Of a DNA stretch of 64,000 nt, positions 16,449-24,957 are shown piece by piece. Every line of letters starts with the position of its first letter. The first letter of the stretch is position 1. Position numbers and translations under genes: made by a program. The stretch covers positions 167,744 to 231,743 of the forward strand of contig NZ_QUIN01000001.1 of assembly GCF_003480255.1 (NCBI RefSeq), written 5' to 3'. The stretch is from Erysipelatoclostridium sp. AM42-17 (GTDB taxonomy: Bacteria; Bacillota_I; Bacilli_A; Erysipelotrichales; Coprobacillaceae). The notes beneath the pieces are model-generated. The model had not been told where the DNA came from. It saw only the letters and a list, made by a program, of their open reading frames with translations, and made no database searches.

Positions 16449-17573
16449 TTAAAATAAATGTTTTCCTTCTAAAAGTAGCATGTATTTAAGCAAAGTTAAT
16501 GATATAGTTCTATTTACACTAGACATATTTTTAAATCCCTTCATCCCCGTTATTAACTTATTCAGTTTATTTTCAGTAATATCACAAACCATTTTAATAT
16601 TAGATTGGTTAAGCAATTCAAAGAATTCATTAACAAAGGATTCTTTTTGAACATTATCCATACTTTCTAATATTTTATTAATCTCATCATTAATCTTGAT
16701 ACAGCGTTCATCCAATTGATCACATACCTTAAATTTATCAGCCTTTATTTTCCATGTAAACCCACTATGTTGCATCATCGTATGTGAAAAAGAACTCACA
16801 ATTATCTGTCTACAATCATGATATAAAAGACCACCTATAACACTTCCTTGCGGTCTAAAAGTAATAATCTTATCTTTCATTTCTTGATATTCAGTTGTTT
16901 TTAAAAATGACTGATTAAAGCCTGGTCCATCAAAATTATAGATTTTTTTAACATACTTTTTTATTTTTCTATCTAATTTGACTCCTGCATAAATAGCTAA
17001 ATTGCCACCTTTAGAATGACCAGCTAAATATACATGAGGATATTTAAAAAAGTGCCCTTTTTTATTTAATATTATTTTGTAATCTTTTATGACTTGTTCA
17101 GTATACTTAACTGCCTCTTCTTGAGATGGAACTTTTTCTCTATATATCATATTAAAATCTTCTTTCCAGCCCAAGATAGTATCATCCGTTCCTCTAAAAG
17201 CAATATATAAACAACATTGTGGTAAAACAAATGTCATAGCTGAAAACTGTTTTTCTTTACAATAATCAATATCATTACAATATCGAATAATAGAAATATC
17301 TTTGAAGCGAGAATAATTATTTAATATTTGAACTAAATTTGTTGATTCATATATTAAAGAAAATTCTGATTTTGCATCTTTTAAAGCATTTTGACAGTAT
17401 AGTGATAACTCACCAATTGTCATATTTTCTTTTATATAATCATCACATGAAATGTATGATAATTCACTCAATATCAAACTATCTACATCATTAAATGGAA
17501 CTTGTTCAAATGATAAATTTCCCCACCAATTTAAATAATCATATATACATCCCCATTCAATTATTTCTGACAT
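16449..17573 (-). CDS. DUF2974 (Mbeg1-like) alpha/beta hydrolase
   Basis: A 374-residue lipase-like protein. The nucleophile elbow AGHSKGGNLAIYAG and the upstream AFRGTDDTILGWKEDFNM are the hallmarks of the DUF2974/Mbeg1 group of class-3-lipase-like proteins. A catalytic Asp and His are likely in NFDGPGFN and in the SFSHTMMQHSGF segment. No signal peptide, so probably cytoplasmic; the natural substrate is unknown. I start it at the ATG at 17573 because GGGAG lies nine bases before it; an upstream in-frame TTG has no RBS. Confidence 0.83.
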   Translation of the reverse strand: MSEIIEWGCIYDYLNWWGNLSFEQVPFNDVDSLILSELSYISCDDYIKENMTIGELSLYCQNALKDAKSEFSLIYESTNLVQILNNYSRFKDISIIRYCNDIDYCKEKQFSAMTFVLPQCCLYIAFRGTDDTILGWKEDFNMIYREKVPSQEEAVKYTEQVIKDYKIILNKKGHFFKYPHVYLAGHSKGGNLAIYAGVKLDRKIKKYVKKIYNFDGPGFNQSFLKTTEYQEMKDKIITFRPQGSVIGGLLYHDCRQIIVSSFSHTMMQHSGFTWKIKADKFKVCDQLDERCIKINDEINKILESMDNVQKESFVNEFFELLNQSNIKMVCDITENKLNKLITGMKGFKNMSSVNRTISLTLLKYMLLLEGKHLF

Positions 17574-17641
17574 GATATTCAACTCCCTTTTTAGTTAATT
17601 TATATAAAAATCAAGAAAGAAAGTCAACTAGGTGACATAAA

Positions 17642-19051
17642 ATGTTAAAACAATTTCATTTAAAATATCTTTTTCTTTCCTTTGTCATTATATTGAGTAT
17701 TATCTTTTGTTATCAAAAATATCAAAAAGAACTTATTTTTTTTGAGAATCACCCACGTATTGAAATACACCAACAGTACAACTTTTTAGCAAATATTAAA
17801 TCAGTAAAAAACGGTAAAATTAAAGACGTTTCTTATAATATCAATAATCTTAATATTCATAAGCTAGGAACATATACCATAAACTATCACTATCATCATC
17901 GTCAATATCCCCTAAAAGTGGATGTTATTGATTCAAAAAAGCCATCATTTCAGATTCATCCTTATGAAATAGATTTAGGCATGCAAGCATATCCTAAAAA
18001 TTTTATTAGCCATATTCAAGATCAAACCCAAACAAAAATATATTTTGACAAAAAATATCGATTCAATAAGCCTGGTAAACAAAAAATATCGATTACAGTT
18101 GAAGACCAAGCGCATAATAAGACAACCAAAAGCACATATCTTAAAATATGCAAAGCCGATAAACAAAAACCAATTATCAAAAATCTTCAACCTCTTACAT
18201 TAAAAATCAACACTCCTTATGATTTAAAAGAAGGCCTTGTTTATCACGATAATCAAGACCCTCACCCACAACTTATTATTAATTCAAACCAATTTGATAT
18301 ATCTAAAGAAGGAACATATTATGTATCATATATTGTAAAAGATCGTTCAGGAAATCAAACAAAAAGAATAAGAAAAATAACGGTTGTCAAAAATATCAAA
18401 ATAGGAGTTGAACAGGAAAGTCATGAAAAAATAGTATATTTAACTTTTGATGATGGTCCATCATCAAATACAATTAAAATATTAAGAATATTAGATCAGT
18501 ATAAAATCAAAGCTACTTTTTTTGTAACAGGTAATGGTCAAAATTATAATAAATATATAAAATTAGCCCAAGAAAAAGGACATACTATAGGAATGCACTC
18601 ATACAGCCATGATTATGATAAAATATACAAATCAGTCAATGACTACATGGCTGACTTAGAACGTTTAAGCCAGATGTTAAATAATCTCATTGGCTATACA
18701 CCCCATTATATACGCTTTCCAGGAGGAAGTAGTAATCAAATATCTAAACAATATAATATAGGAATTATGTCGGCGCTGACTAAACGCGTTATCGATGAAG
18801 GATACCAGTATTATGATTGGAACTGTGGTACAGGTGATGCCACTGCTCACCTTGTTTCTGTAAACAAGATCATTCAATCAGCCACGCATTCATCACATAA
18901 CAATATCATTATATTAGCTCATGATACAAACACTAAAACAACAACAGTAGAAGCTTTACCAACAATTATTCAATACTATTTGAATAAAGGTTACAAATTT
19001 AAAGCTATTGATGATCATTCTTTTACTTGTCATCATCATGTTAAGAATTAA
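17642..19051 (+). CDS. Membrane-anchored polysaccharide deacetylase with Ig-like domains
   Basis: 469 residues. A single N-terminal membrane helix (about 8-26) anchors the protein. Residues about 35-250 form two or three Ig-like (DUF5011-type) beta-sandwich modules, with the repeated pattern around GTYTINYHY, GKQKISITVED and GTYYVSYIVKDRSG. From about residue 264 a NodB domain has all five motifs: TFDDGP, HSYSHD, RFPGGS, YDWNCGTGD and LAHD. This group removes N-acetyl groups from peptidoglycan or another surface glycan. The enzyme should act outside the cell, extended through the wall by the Ig stalk. Confidence 0.88.
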   Translation: MLKQFHLKYLFLSFVIILSIIFCYQKYQKELIFFENHPRIEIHQQYNFLANIKSVKNGKIKDVSYNINNLNIHKLGTYTINYHYHHRQYPLKVDVIDSKKPSFQIHPYEIDLGMQAYPKNFISHIQDQTQTKIYFDKKYRFNKPGKQKISITVEDQAHNKTTKSTYLKICKADKQKPIIKNLQPLTLKINTPYDLKEGLVYHDNQDPHPQLIINSNQFDISKEGTYYVSYIVKDRSGNQTKRIRKITVVKNIKIGVEQESHEKIVYLTFDDGPSSNTIKILRILDQYKIKATFFVTGNGQNYNKYIKLAQEKGHTIGMHSYSHDYDKIYKSVNDYMADLERLSQMLNNLIGYTPHYIRFPGGSSNQISKQYNIGIMSALTKRVIDEGYQYYDWNCGTGDATAHLVSVNKIIQSATHSSHNNIIILAHDTNTKTTTVEALPTIIQYYLNKGYKFKAIDDHSFTCHHHVKN

Positions 19052-19074
19052 AGGAGACTACTTGTCTCCTTTAA
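19048..19074. terminator. Hairpin between the convergent deacetylase and GTPase-NYN genes
   Basis: 11-bp stem TTAAAGGAGAC (19048-19058) / GTCTCCTTTAA (19064-19074), loop TACTT. It overlaps both stop codons. T tails are poor on both sides. Confidence 0.5.
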
Positions 19075-21589
19075 AATCATCTAATAAATAGTTCTTCATA
19101 ACCTTATTTTTACGTTTAAATTCATCGTAATTCTCTTTATGTGTATGACTTACAATCATCTCAAATTCTCGAGAAGACATTCTCGTTGCACCTCTACCAC
19201 TGACAATGAGTTGTTCTAAAGCATCTGATGTCACAACGACAACTCTAAAATTTTTAGCTAAATCATGAGTTACCCTTTCAATATACATATCTGCCGTTTG
19301 AGCTTCTTTTGTATAAACCAGAAAAATATTATCGTATTTTTCAATAAGTCCATCATTCTTTTTTACTTTATAAGCATCAAAAACAAGTATTAAAACATTA
19401 TTTTTGTATCCTTGGTAATTACACATCATATCAATAAGTTTCATTCTTGCAGCATCTAAATTATCTTTAGCTAAATCTTTCAACTCATCCCATGAAAATA
19501 TAACATTATAACCATCAACTAATAAACACTCTGGCAAAATTGTTACTTTTTCATTATTTATTATTTCGATTTTTCTATTCATATCTTTAGATAGGCGATG
19601 TTTAATTGGACCATAAGTACGAATAAATATCTCTTCCAATTCTTTTTCATCTATAACTTGTTGACGGTGATTATTTTTTGGGGGCTGATATGTTTTTTTT
19701 AAAGGTAAATGCATATATTGTTCTACTTGATTCCATGGTACATAAAACCCACTACCATTCTTACAAAAAATAGAACCTGTAGGATAATATGGATCCTCTT
19801 CACTATTGTAATGTATTTGATTTATGACTTCTTCTTGATTATTGACTTCATAATATCCATCAAGCTGATATGATAAATGACCACTTCCTTTGGTAGAATC
19901 TTTAAATCTTAAAGGATAATCAAGCATTTTAGAAACAGGACCTGTTCCTTTGATTACAATCATTTCATCTTGTGTAATTTCAAATTTACAGTCCATTAAT
20001 TCCAAATCAAATATAACTTTACTCATATATTCTTGATTTAAAGTCATTTTAAAAGCATAATATGGCTCTAAAATAATTGATTTTGCCTTCTTAAGACCTT
20101 GCCTTAGCGCCCGTAATGTTGCTTCTTTAAAGTCACCACCTTCGGTGTGCTTTTGATGTGCCTTTCCATTAATGACTGTAATCTTCATATCAGTAACAGC
20201 TCCACCGATTAAAACTCCTTTTAAATATGACTCTTTTAAATAATGAAGACAAGCATTTTGATAAGATAATGATAATTGACTAGGACTACAATCTAAACAA
20301 AACTGTAAACCGCTTCCCCTAGGTAAAGGTTCTAACAAAAGATGGACTTCACTATAATGTTTAAGTGGTTCAAAATGACCAACCCCTTCGACACTTTGAC
20401 TTATTGTTTCATAGTATGAAATTTGTCCCATATCAAATGTTACTGGTAACTGATACCGATCAAAAATAATTTGTTTAAGAATTTCTAATTGAATTTCTCC
20501 CATCACTTGAATTCTTAGTTCATTTATTTCAGATTCATAATGGAAATGTAAATTAGGATCTTCATAAGACAAGTTTCTTAATTTTCTAATAGCATCACTT
20601 TGATTACAATCATCTGGCAAAACAATCCGATAAGAAAGAAACGGTACAATCTGTGGCTTTTCCAAAATATATTGACCATTTAAATCCATGCCTATCTCCA
20701 ATGAATGTAAACCAGTAACAGCAATAATATCACCCTCATGTGCTGTTTGAACTAGATCAAATTTACTTCCATGATAAATACGAATTTGATGAATTTTTTC
20801 TTTTTGATACACTTCATCTTTAACATTCAAAGAACCGCCTCTTAATAAAATATGAGTAAGGCGTGTATTTTTATCATAAGTAATCTTATAGACAATTCCT
20901 TCCAATTTCTCTTTTTGATGATATGCTACACAGTATTGATCCATAAAATCTAATAAAAATGAAATATGATCATTTTTTAATGCCGATCCAAAAACACATG
21001 GAAAAAACAATCTATTCTTGAATGCATTTTCCATATTATATTGTCCGATGTCCCCATTTTCTAAAAAAGCATCTAAATAAGAATCATCTAATAAAGAAAT
21101 ATTTTCTTGAAAATCAGCCTCACTAGCATCAAAACAAAAAGAAGATAATTCATTTTGAATTTGTTTAAGAAGTTCTTTAGAACTTTGATAAGCCATATCC
21201 ATTTTATTAACAAATATAATAGTAGGTACATTAAAATGCTCTAATAACTTAAAAATAGTTCGTGTATGTGACTGTATTCCCTCTCTTGCATTAATAACTA
21301 AAATAGCATAATCAAGTATTTGTAGCGATCTTTCCATCTCGCTTGTAAAATCAACATGACCGGGAGTATCGATAAGATTAAATGAAGTATTTTTCCATTT
21401 AAATACACCTTCTTTAGAAAATACAGTTATACCTCTTTCTCGTTCCATCTGTTCATAATCTAATAAACTATCTTTTTTATCAACACGACCCATTTTTTTA
21501 ATAAGCCCACTTTGATAAAAAAAGCTTTCACTTAATGTCGTTTTCCCTGCATCTACATGCGCTAAAATTCCAATCGTTATTTTTTTCAT
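19058..21589 (-). CDS. TetM-like translational GTPase fused to a Rae1/YacP-type NYN ribonuclease domain
   Basis: 843 residues. Residues 1 to about 640 form an EF-G/TetM-type GTPase with all G motifs: AHVDAGKT (10-17), DTPGHVDF (74-81) and NKMD (128-131). Domains II to V follow. At 481-487 it reads HTEGGDF where TetM has its tetracycline-displacing SPVSTP-type loop, so antibiotic resistance is doubtful. After a linker, residues 689-843 closely match Rae1/YacP: LVDGYNVIFSW, VFDAYKV, YTKEAQTADMYIE, VTSDALEQ and SSREF, with acidic catalytic candidates D692, D738, D767 and D789. Rae1 cuts mRNA in the ribosomal A site, where TetM-type factors also bind. The function is therefore inferred as ribosome rescue or surveillance. 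Preceded by AAAGGAGA and by the terminator of the flippase gene. Confidence 0.9.
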   Translation of the reverse strand: MKKITIGILAHVDAGKTTLSESFFYQSGLIKKMGRVDKKDSLLDYEQMERERGITVFSKEGVFKWKNTSFNLIDTPGHVDFTSEMERSLQILDYAILVINAREGIQSHTRTIFKLLEHFNVPTIIFVNKMDMAYQSSKELLKQIQNELSSFCFDASEADFQENISLLDDSYLDAFLENGDIGQYNMENAFKNRLFFPCVFGSALKNDHISFLLDFMDQYCVAYHQKEKLEGIVYKITYDKNTRLTHILLRGGSLNVKDEVYQKEKIHQIRIYHGSKFDLVQTAHEGDIIAVTGLHSLEIGMDLNGQYILEKPQIVPFLSYRIVLPDDCNQSDAIRKLRNLSYEDPNLHFHYESEINELRIQVMGEIQLEILKQIIFDRYQLPVTFDMGQISYYETISQSVEGVGHFEPLKHYSEVHLLLEPLPRGSGLQFCLDCSPSQLSLSYQNACLHYLKESYLKGVLIGGAVTDMKITVINGKAHQKHTEGGDFKEATLRALRQGLKKAKSIILEPYYAFKMTLNQEYMSKVIFDLELMDCKFEITQDEMIVIKGTGPVSKMLDYPLRFKDSTKGSGHLSYQLDGYYEVNNQEEVINQIHYNSEEDPYYPTGSIFCKNGSGFYVPWNQVEQYMHLPLKKTYQPPKNNHRQQVIDEKELEEIFIRTYGPIKHRLSKDMNRKIEIINNEKVTILPECLLVDGYNVIFSWDELKDLAKDNLDAARMKLIDMMCNYQGYKNNVLILVFDAYKVKKNDGLIEKYDNIFLVYTKEAQTADMYIERVTHDLAKNFRVVVVTSDALEQLIVSGRGATRMSSREFEMIVSHTHKENYDEFKRKNKVMKNYLLDDFKGDK

Positions 21590-21603
21590 AATTCTCCTTT
21601 ATA

Positions 21604-21633
21604 AAAAATAAATCACTTTAGTGATTTATTTTT
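21604..21633 (-). terminator. Terminator after the SpoVB/MurJ-like gene
   Basis: 13-bp stem AAAAATAAATCAC (21604-21616) / GTGATTTATTTTT (21621-21633), loop TTTA holding the stop codon. It lies directly upstream of the RBS of the GTPase-NYN gene. Confidence 0.75.
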
Positions 21634-23222
21634 CTTAATATACGATCAACATAAGGAATATTTGATAAATATTCTGGATGATCTTTGTATAAATATAAAA
21701 CAACAATAAAATAAACAACAATTCCAATAATAATTGATATAAATAATGGGATAAAAACCATTCTCGTTAAATTAAATAAACCATGATAAACTAAATAGAC
21801 CACGACTCCCATAAAAATCGAAGCTAATAAAGGTAATAAAACAGTTCTTCGTAAATGTATCTTAAAATTTAAAATACGAGATAATGCCCGTTGATTTAAA
21901 AAACAAACAATGGCTGCATAACCAATATTGCAAGCAGCAAGAATGTATAATGCCCATTCTTTTGGTAATAAAAATAAACATATTGATAGCATCATTGCAT
22001 AAATAATCAATGCTTTGCTTGCATTTTTTAACGGTTCTTTAACATGGCCTATCGCTTGTAAAATTCCATTTGTAAAAGTCGATAATCCATAAAAACCAAT
22101 TGCTGGTGAACCAACAGTAAGTACTGTGGCTGCAATTTGTAAAGTTTGTTTTTGTGGAAAAAGTGTGCCCATAATAGGATAAGAAAGAACCGCCATTCCG
22201 ATAAATGATGGAATAAGCACTAACATTGTTGCATTGATACCATTATTAATTAATTTTCTTGTTTCTTTAAAATTTTGTGTGATATAGCTTCCGGATACAG
22301 CTGGAATTGAAGCTGTAGACATGGCACTTGCTAGAGCAATAGGTACGTTAATTAAAACCATGAATTTTCCAGAATAAACGCCATATAACTGACTCATTAA
22401 TACAGAATCCATTCCTTTGTAATTCATAAAGAAATAATAAATATACATATCTACAGTAGTAACGATATTAAAAATACATGTTGATATAATAATTGGTGTT
22501 ACAATTGACAGAATTGATTTAAATATAGCTTTAGAAGTATCTATATACTCTATACCATCACTTTCATCAATCATTTTATTCTTTTTTCTTAAGAACATAA
22601 AAGTCATATAGACTAATGCAATTAAAACACCGGCACCTGTTCCTAAGGCACTTCCTCCTGCCCCATAACTGGCCATCAATGAATGATTACCATTAATAAA
22701 AGGTTGAATAAAGAGCCACGCTGCACCTATTGAAACAACAGCATTAAAAATTTGTTCAATAATTTGTGAAACAGATGTATAAAGCGTTGTTGAATGTGCT
22801 TGAAAGTAACCCCTTAAAACCCCAACTAAACCAGAAAGAAAAATAGTTGGACATAAAATACGTAATGCAAAAACTGCATATTTAGGTACTATATACGGAG
22901 CAATAAAAAATGCTATTAATGCCGCTGATCCACCAATTACACAAATATAAATAAAAGAACATTGTAATATTTTTTTAGCATTTTTATATTGTTTAATTGC
23001 TATTTGTTCACTTATTAATTTAGATATAGCTGTAGGAATACTATACGAAGATATCAATAAGATCATAGCATATATATTATAAGCAGTTGAATAATATCCA
23101 ATTCCTTCATCACCAATTAAAGCTGTTAAAGGACTTCGATATAAAACACCAATAATTCTTACAAATATTCCAGCCACAGCAAGAATTGATGCCTGTTTTA
23201 CTATTGATTTTGAATTATCCAT
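21618..23222 (-). CDS. MATE/MOP-superfamily lipid or polysaccharide flippase (SpoVB/MurJ-like)
   Basis: A 534-residue integral membrane protein with about 14 predicted helices. The N-terminal SIVKQASILAVAGIFVRIIG and LYRSPLTALIGDEGIGYYS are typical of the SpoVB/YtgP branch of polysaccharide exporters. These proteins flip lipid-linked wall precursors across the membrane; some are spore-cortex specific. I start at the ATG at 23222 because GGGAAGGAG lies seven bases before it; the longer frame would begin with TTG upstream of the RBS. It ends at a terminator that separates it from the downstream gene. Confidence 0.87.
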   Translation of the reverse strand: MDNSKSIVKQASILAVAGIFVRIIGVLYRSPLTALIGDEGIGYYSTAYNIYAMILLISSYSIPTAISKLISEQIAIKQYKNAKKILQCSFIYICVIGGSAALIAFFIAPYIVPKYAVFALRILCPTIFLSGLVGVLRGYFQAHSTTLYTSVSQIIEQIFNAVVSIGAAWLFIQPFINGNHSLMASYGAGGSALGTGAGVLIALVYMTFMFLRKKNKMIDESDGIEYIDTSKAIFKSILSIVTPIIISTCIFNIVTTVDMYIYYFFMNYKGMDSVLMSQLYGVYSGKFMVLINVPIALASAMSTASIPAVSGSYITQNFKETRKLINNGINATMLVLIPSFIGMAVLSYPIMGTLFPQKQTLQIAATVLTVGSPAIGFYGLSTFTNGILQAIGHVKEPLKNASKALIIYAMMLSICLFLLPKEWALYILAACNIGYAAIVCFLNQRALSRILNFKIHLRRTVLLPLLASIFMGVVVYLVYHGLFNLTRMVFIPLFISIIIGIVVYFIVVLYLYKDHPEYLSNIPYVDRILRKINH

Positions 23223-23359
23223 AAATAACTCCTTCCCAAAAAACAAATATAAAACAACAAGTTAATTTTACCTTTTCATTTAAGTTTCGTCAATGAAACC
23301 TGGATAATTTATAGTCAAATTAAGCAAATCATGATATGATAATGCCAACAGGAGGATAT

Positions 23360-23662
23360 ATGTTAGCAAGATTACACGTTATTATTTCAAGTGAAAAAGA
23401 CAATGATATAAATAAAGTAAAAGAAGCATTAATAAAAATAAATCCTTTATTTTCAATTTCACCAGCTCGTCCTTATGCCATGATAAAAGATCATAGTGAA
23501 TTGTTTATTACATTCAATATCGAACAAAATCAAATCCAACCATTATTAGATCAATTAAACAATGATTGGACCGGTGAAATTGATAGTTGCCAATGTTATG
23601 GATTCAATACAAAAATGTTTGATTCACTTGTATATTGTTTAGAATTCGATATTTTTAATTAA
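23360..23662 (+). CDS. Hypothetical small protein, 100 residues
   Basis: Not recognised. The start at 23360 is chosen because AGGAGG precedes that ATG by five bases; an ATG 24 bases earlier has no RBS. The sequence alternates charged and hydrophobic residues (ARLHVIISSEKDNDINKVKE, LFITFNIEQNQIQPLLDQL), suggesting a small alpha/beta fold of ferredoxin-like size. No signal peptide. It lies alone between the flippase and patatin genes. Confidence 0.6.
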   Translation: MLARLHVIISSEKDNDINKVKEALIKINPLFSISPARPYAMIKDHSELFITFNIEQNQIQPLLDQLNNDWTGEIDSCQCYGFNTKMFDSLVYCLEFDIFN

Positions 23663-23684
23663 AACGATAGTTAACTATCGTTTT
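23661..23684. terminator. Bidirectional terminator between convergent genes
   Basis: Perfect palindrome: stem AAAACGATAG (23661-23670) / CTATCGTTTT (23675-23684) with loop TTAA. Stop codons of both convergent genes overlap it. Confidence 0.75.
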
Positions 23685-24523
23685 AAAAATGCCTTTAACT
23701 CATTTAACTTTTTATACGCATCATTTCTTCCAAGATAATATGCCTCATTTAATTTAATAGGATCATTTTCTAATCGCTTAATAGATAAAGAATGCGATGG
23801 TCGAATAACAAATGTCTCTCCTTTTTTCTTAGAATCCTCTATATATTCTAATGTTTTATTATATACTTGATGTCTTTCTTTCATTGCATTATAAATTGCA
23901 GGATATTTCTTTAATCCTTTTTTCATTATAGAAGAGAATTTCATTGGTTTTTTTCGATATGATTGAGTTTGTGTCAAAACAACAATATTTTTTTCATAAC
24001 CAATACTTTGAAAATATTTTAATGGAATCGGATCACTAATACCTCCATCTAAATAAAGATGCTGGTCAATGCTTACAGGATTGGACACAAGTGGCATGGA
24101 AGCTGAGGCTTGCATCCAAAGTAAATCTTCACCTGTTCCTGTTTTGCATAAATGATATGCTGGTTTCCCTGTTTCTACCTCAGTTATTCCAACATAAAAA
24201 TCAACAGGATCGGAAATAAAAGTCTCATTATCAAATGGATCTAGTTCTTCTGGTATTTTATGATAACAAAAATCAACACCATACAAATCCCCAGTTTTTA
24301 ATAAAGATTTCAAGCCAAAATAACGTGGGTCTTGTCCGTATTTTAAATTATAACGTAATACCCTTTCGATTTGTTTCGATTTATAATTACATCCAAATAC
24401 AGCGCCTGCAGATACGCCAATATAACCATCTACTTCAATGTTATTTTCTAATAAAACATCTAAAACTCCAGCAGTATACAATCCCCTCATAGCACCACCT
24501 TCTAAAATCATTCCTGTTTTCAT
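23675..24523 (-). CDS. Patatin-like phospholipase
   Basis: A 282-residue patatin-domain lipase. The oxyanion loop LEGGAMRGLYTAG, the nucleophile elbow GVSAG and the catalytic Asp in LDGGISDPIP form the Ser-Asp dyad. Such enzymes hydrolyse acyl chains from phospholipids in the cytoplasm. The start at 24523 follows AAGGGGTGATT; an 18-codon longer frame is hydrophobic, lacks an RBS and overlaps the upstream terminator. Located downstream of M18 and a small membrane protein but separated from them by a terminator. Confidence 0.88.
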   Translation of the reverse strand: MKTGMILEGGAMRGLYTAGVLDVLLENNIEVDGYIGVSAGAVFGCNYKSKQIERVLRYNLKYGQDPRYFGLKSLLKTGDLYGVDFCYHKIPEELDPFDNETFISDPVDFYVGITEVETGKPAYHLCKTGTGEDLLWMQASASMPLVSNPVSIDQHLYLDGGISDPIPLKYFQSIGYEKNIVVLTQTQSYRKKPMKFSSIMKKGLKKYPAIYNAMKERHQVYNKTLEYIEDSKKKGETFVIRPSHSLSIKRLENDPIKLNEAYYLGRNDAYKKLNELKAFLKR

Positions 24524-24555
24524 ATAATCACCCCTTATAAATAAACATATTATAA

Positions 24556-24588
24556 AAAAAGAAATCTCGTTTATCAAGATTTCTTTTT
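24556..24588 (-). terminator. Terminator after the small membrane protein gene
   Basis: 12-bp stem AAAAAGAAATCT (24556-24567) / AGATTTCTTTTT (24577-24588) on the minus strand with further T residues. The stop codon is in the loop region. Confidence 0.75.
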
Positions 24589-24957
24589 CATTATTTCCTG
24601 TTTGAAACTTCGTTTACTTAAAAAATAACCAATAATTAAAATTAAGAATATAGCATCAAATGGGCTCTTTAATGTAATCAAAACAATAACAAAAGAAATA
24701 ATAATTGTTATAATTTGAATCAATAACGCTTTATTAGAAAGTTGGTATTTTTTTAATAACTTATAATCATTTTTTAATTGAAATAATGCAATATAAAATG
24801 CAAACACCGCTACTAATAAATCAATTGAAAAATTAATTAAATAATGTTTTGTCAAAAATTCTTTAACAAATAACAACACTAAATAACTTGACATAGTAAC
24901 CCATAAACTAGACATTGTATAGTTTTCAATATCAGTTGTCATTTCTTCTTTTTTCAT
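24574..24957 (-). CDS. Small membrane protein, unknown function
   Basis: 127 residues with about four probable membrane helices (starting near residues 17, 43, 75 and 100) and a basic C-terminus (KRSFKQEIMKKKS). Not recognised. Its ATG overlaps the stop of the aminopeptidase gene by one base, so the two are translationally coupled. That makes it part of a two-gene operon with M18, but no functional link can be read from the sequence. Confidence 0.65.
   Translation of the reverse strand: MKKEEMTTDIENYTMSSLWVTMSSYLVLLFVKEFLTKHYLINFSIDLLVAVFAFYIALFQLKNDYKLLKKYQLSNKALLIQIITIIISFVIVLITLKSPFDAIFLILIIGYFLSKRSFKQEIMKKKS

Noticed and set aside
19058-21589. Tetracycline resistance gene (tetM-type)
   Set aside because: The domain IV loop characteristic of resistance proteins is replaced by HTEGGDF and a nuclease domain is fused; resistance cannot be supported.
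23220-23246. Longer start (TTG at 23246) for the SpoVB/MurJ-like gene
   Set aside because: The strong GGGAAGGAG lies inside that extension, directly upstream of the ATG at 23222, so the shorter start is used.
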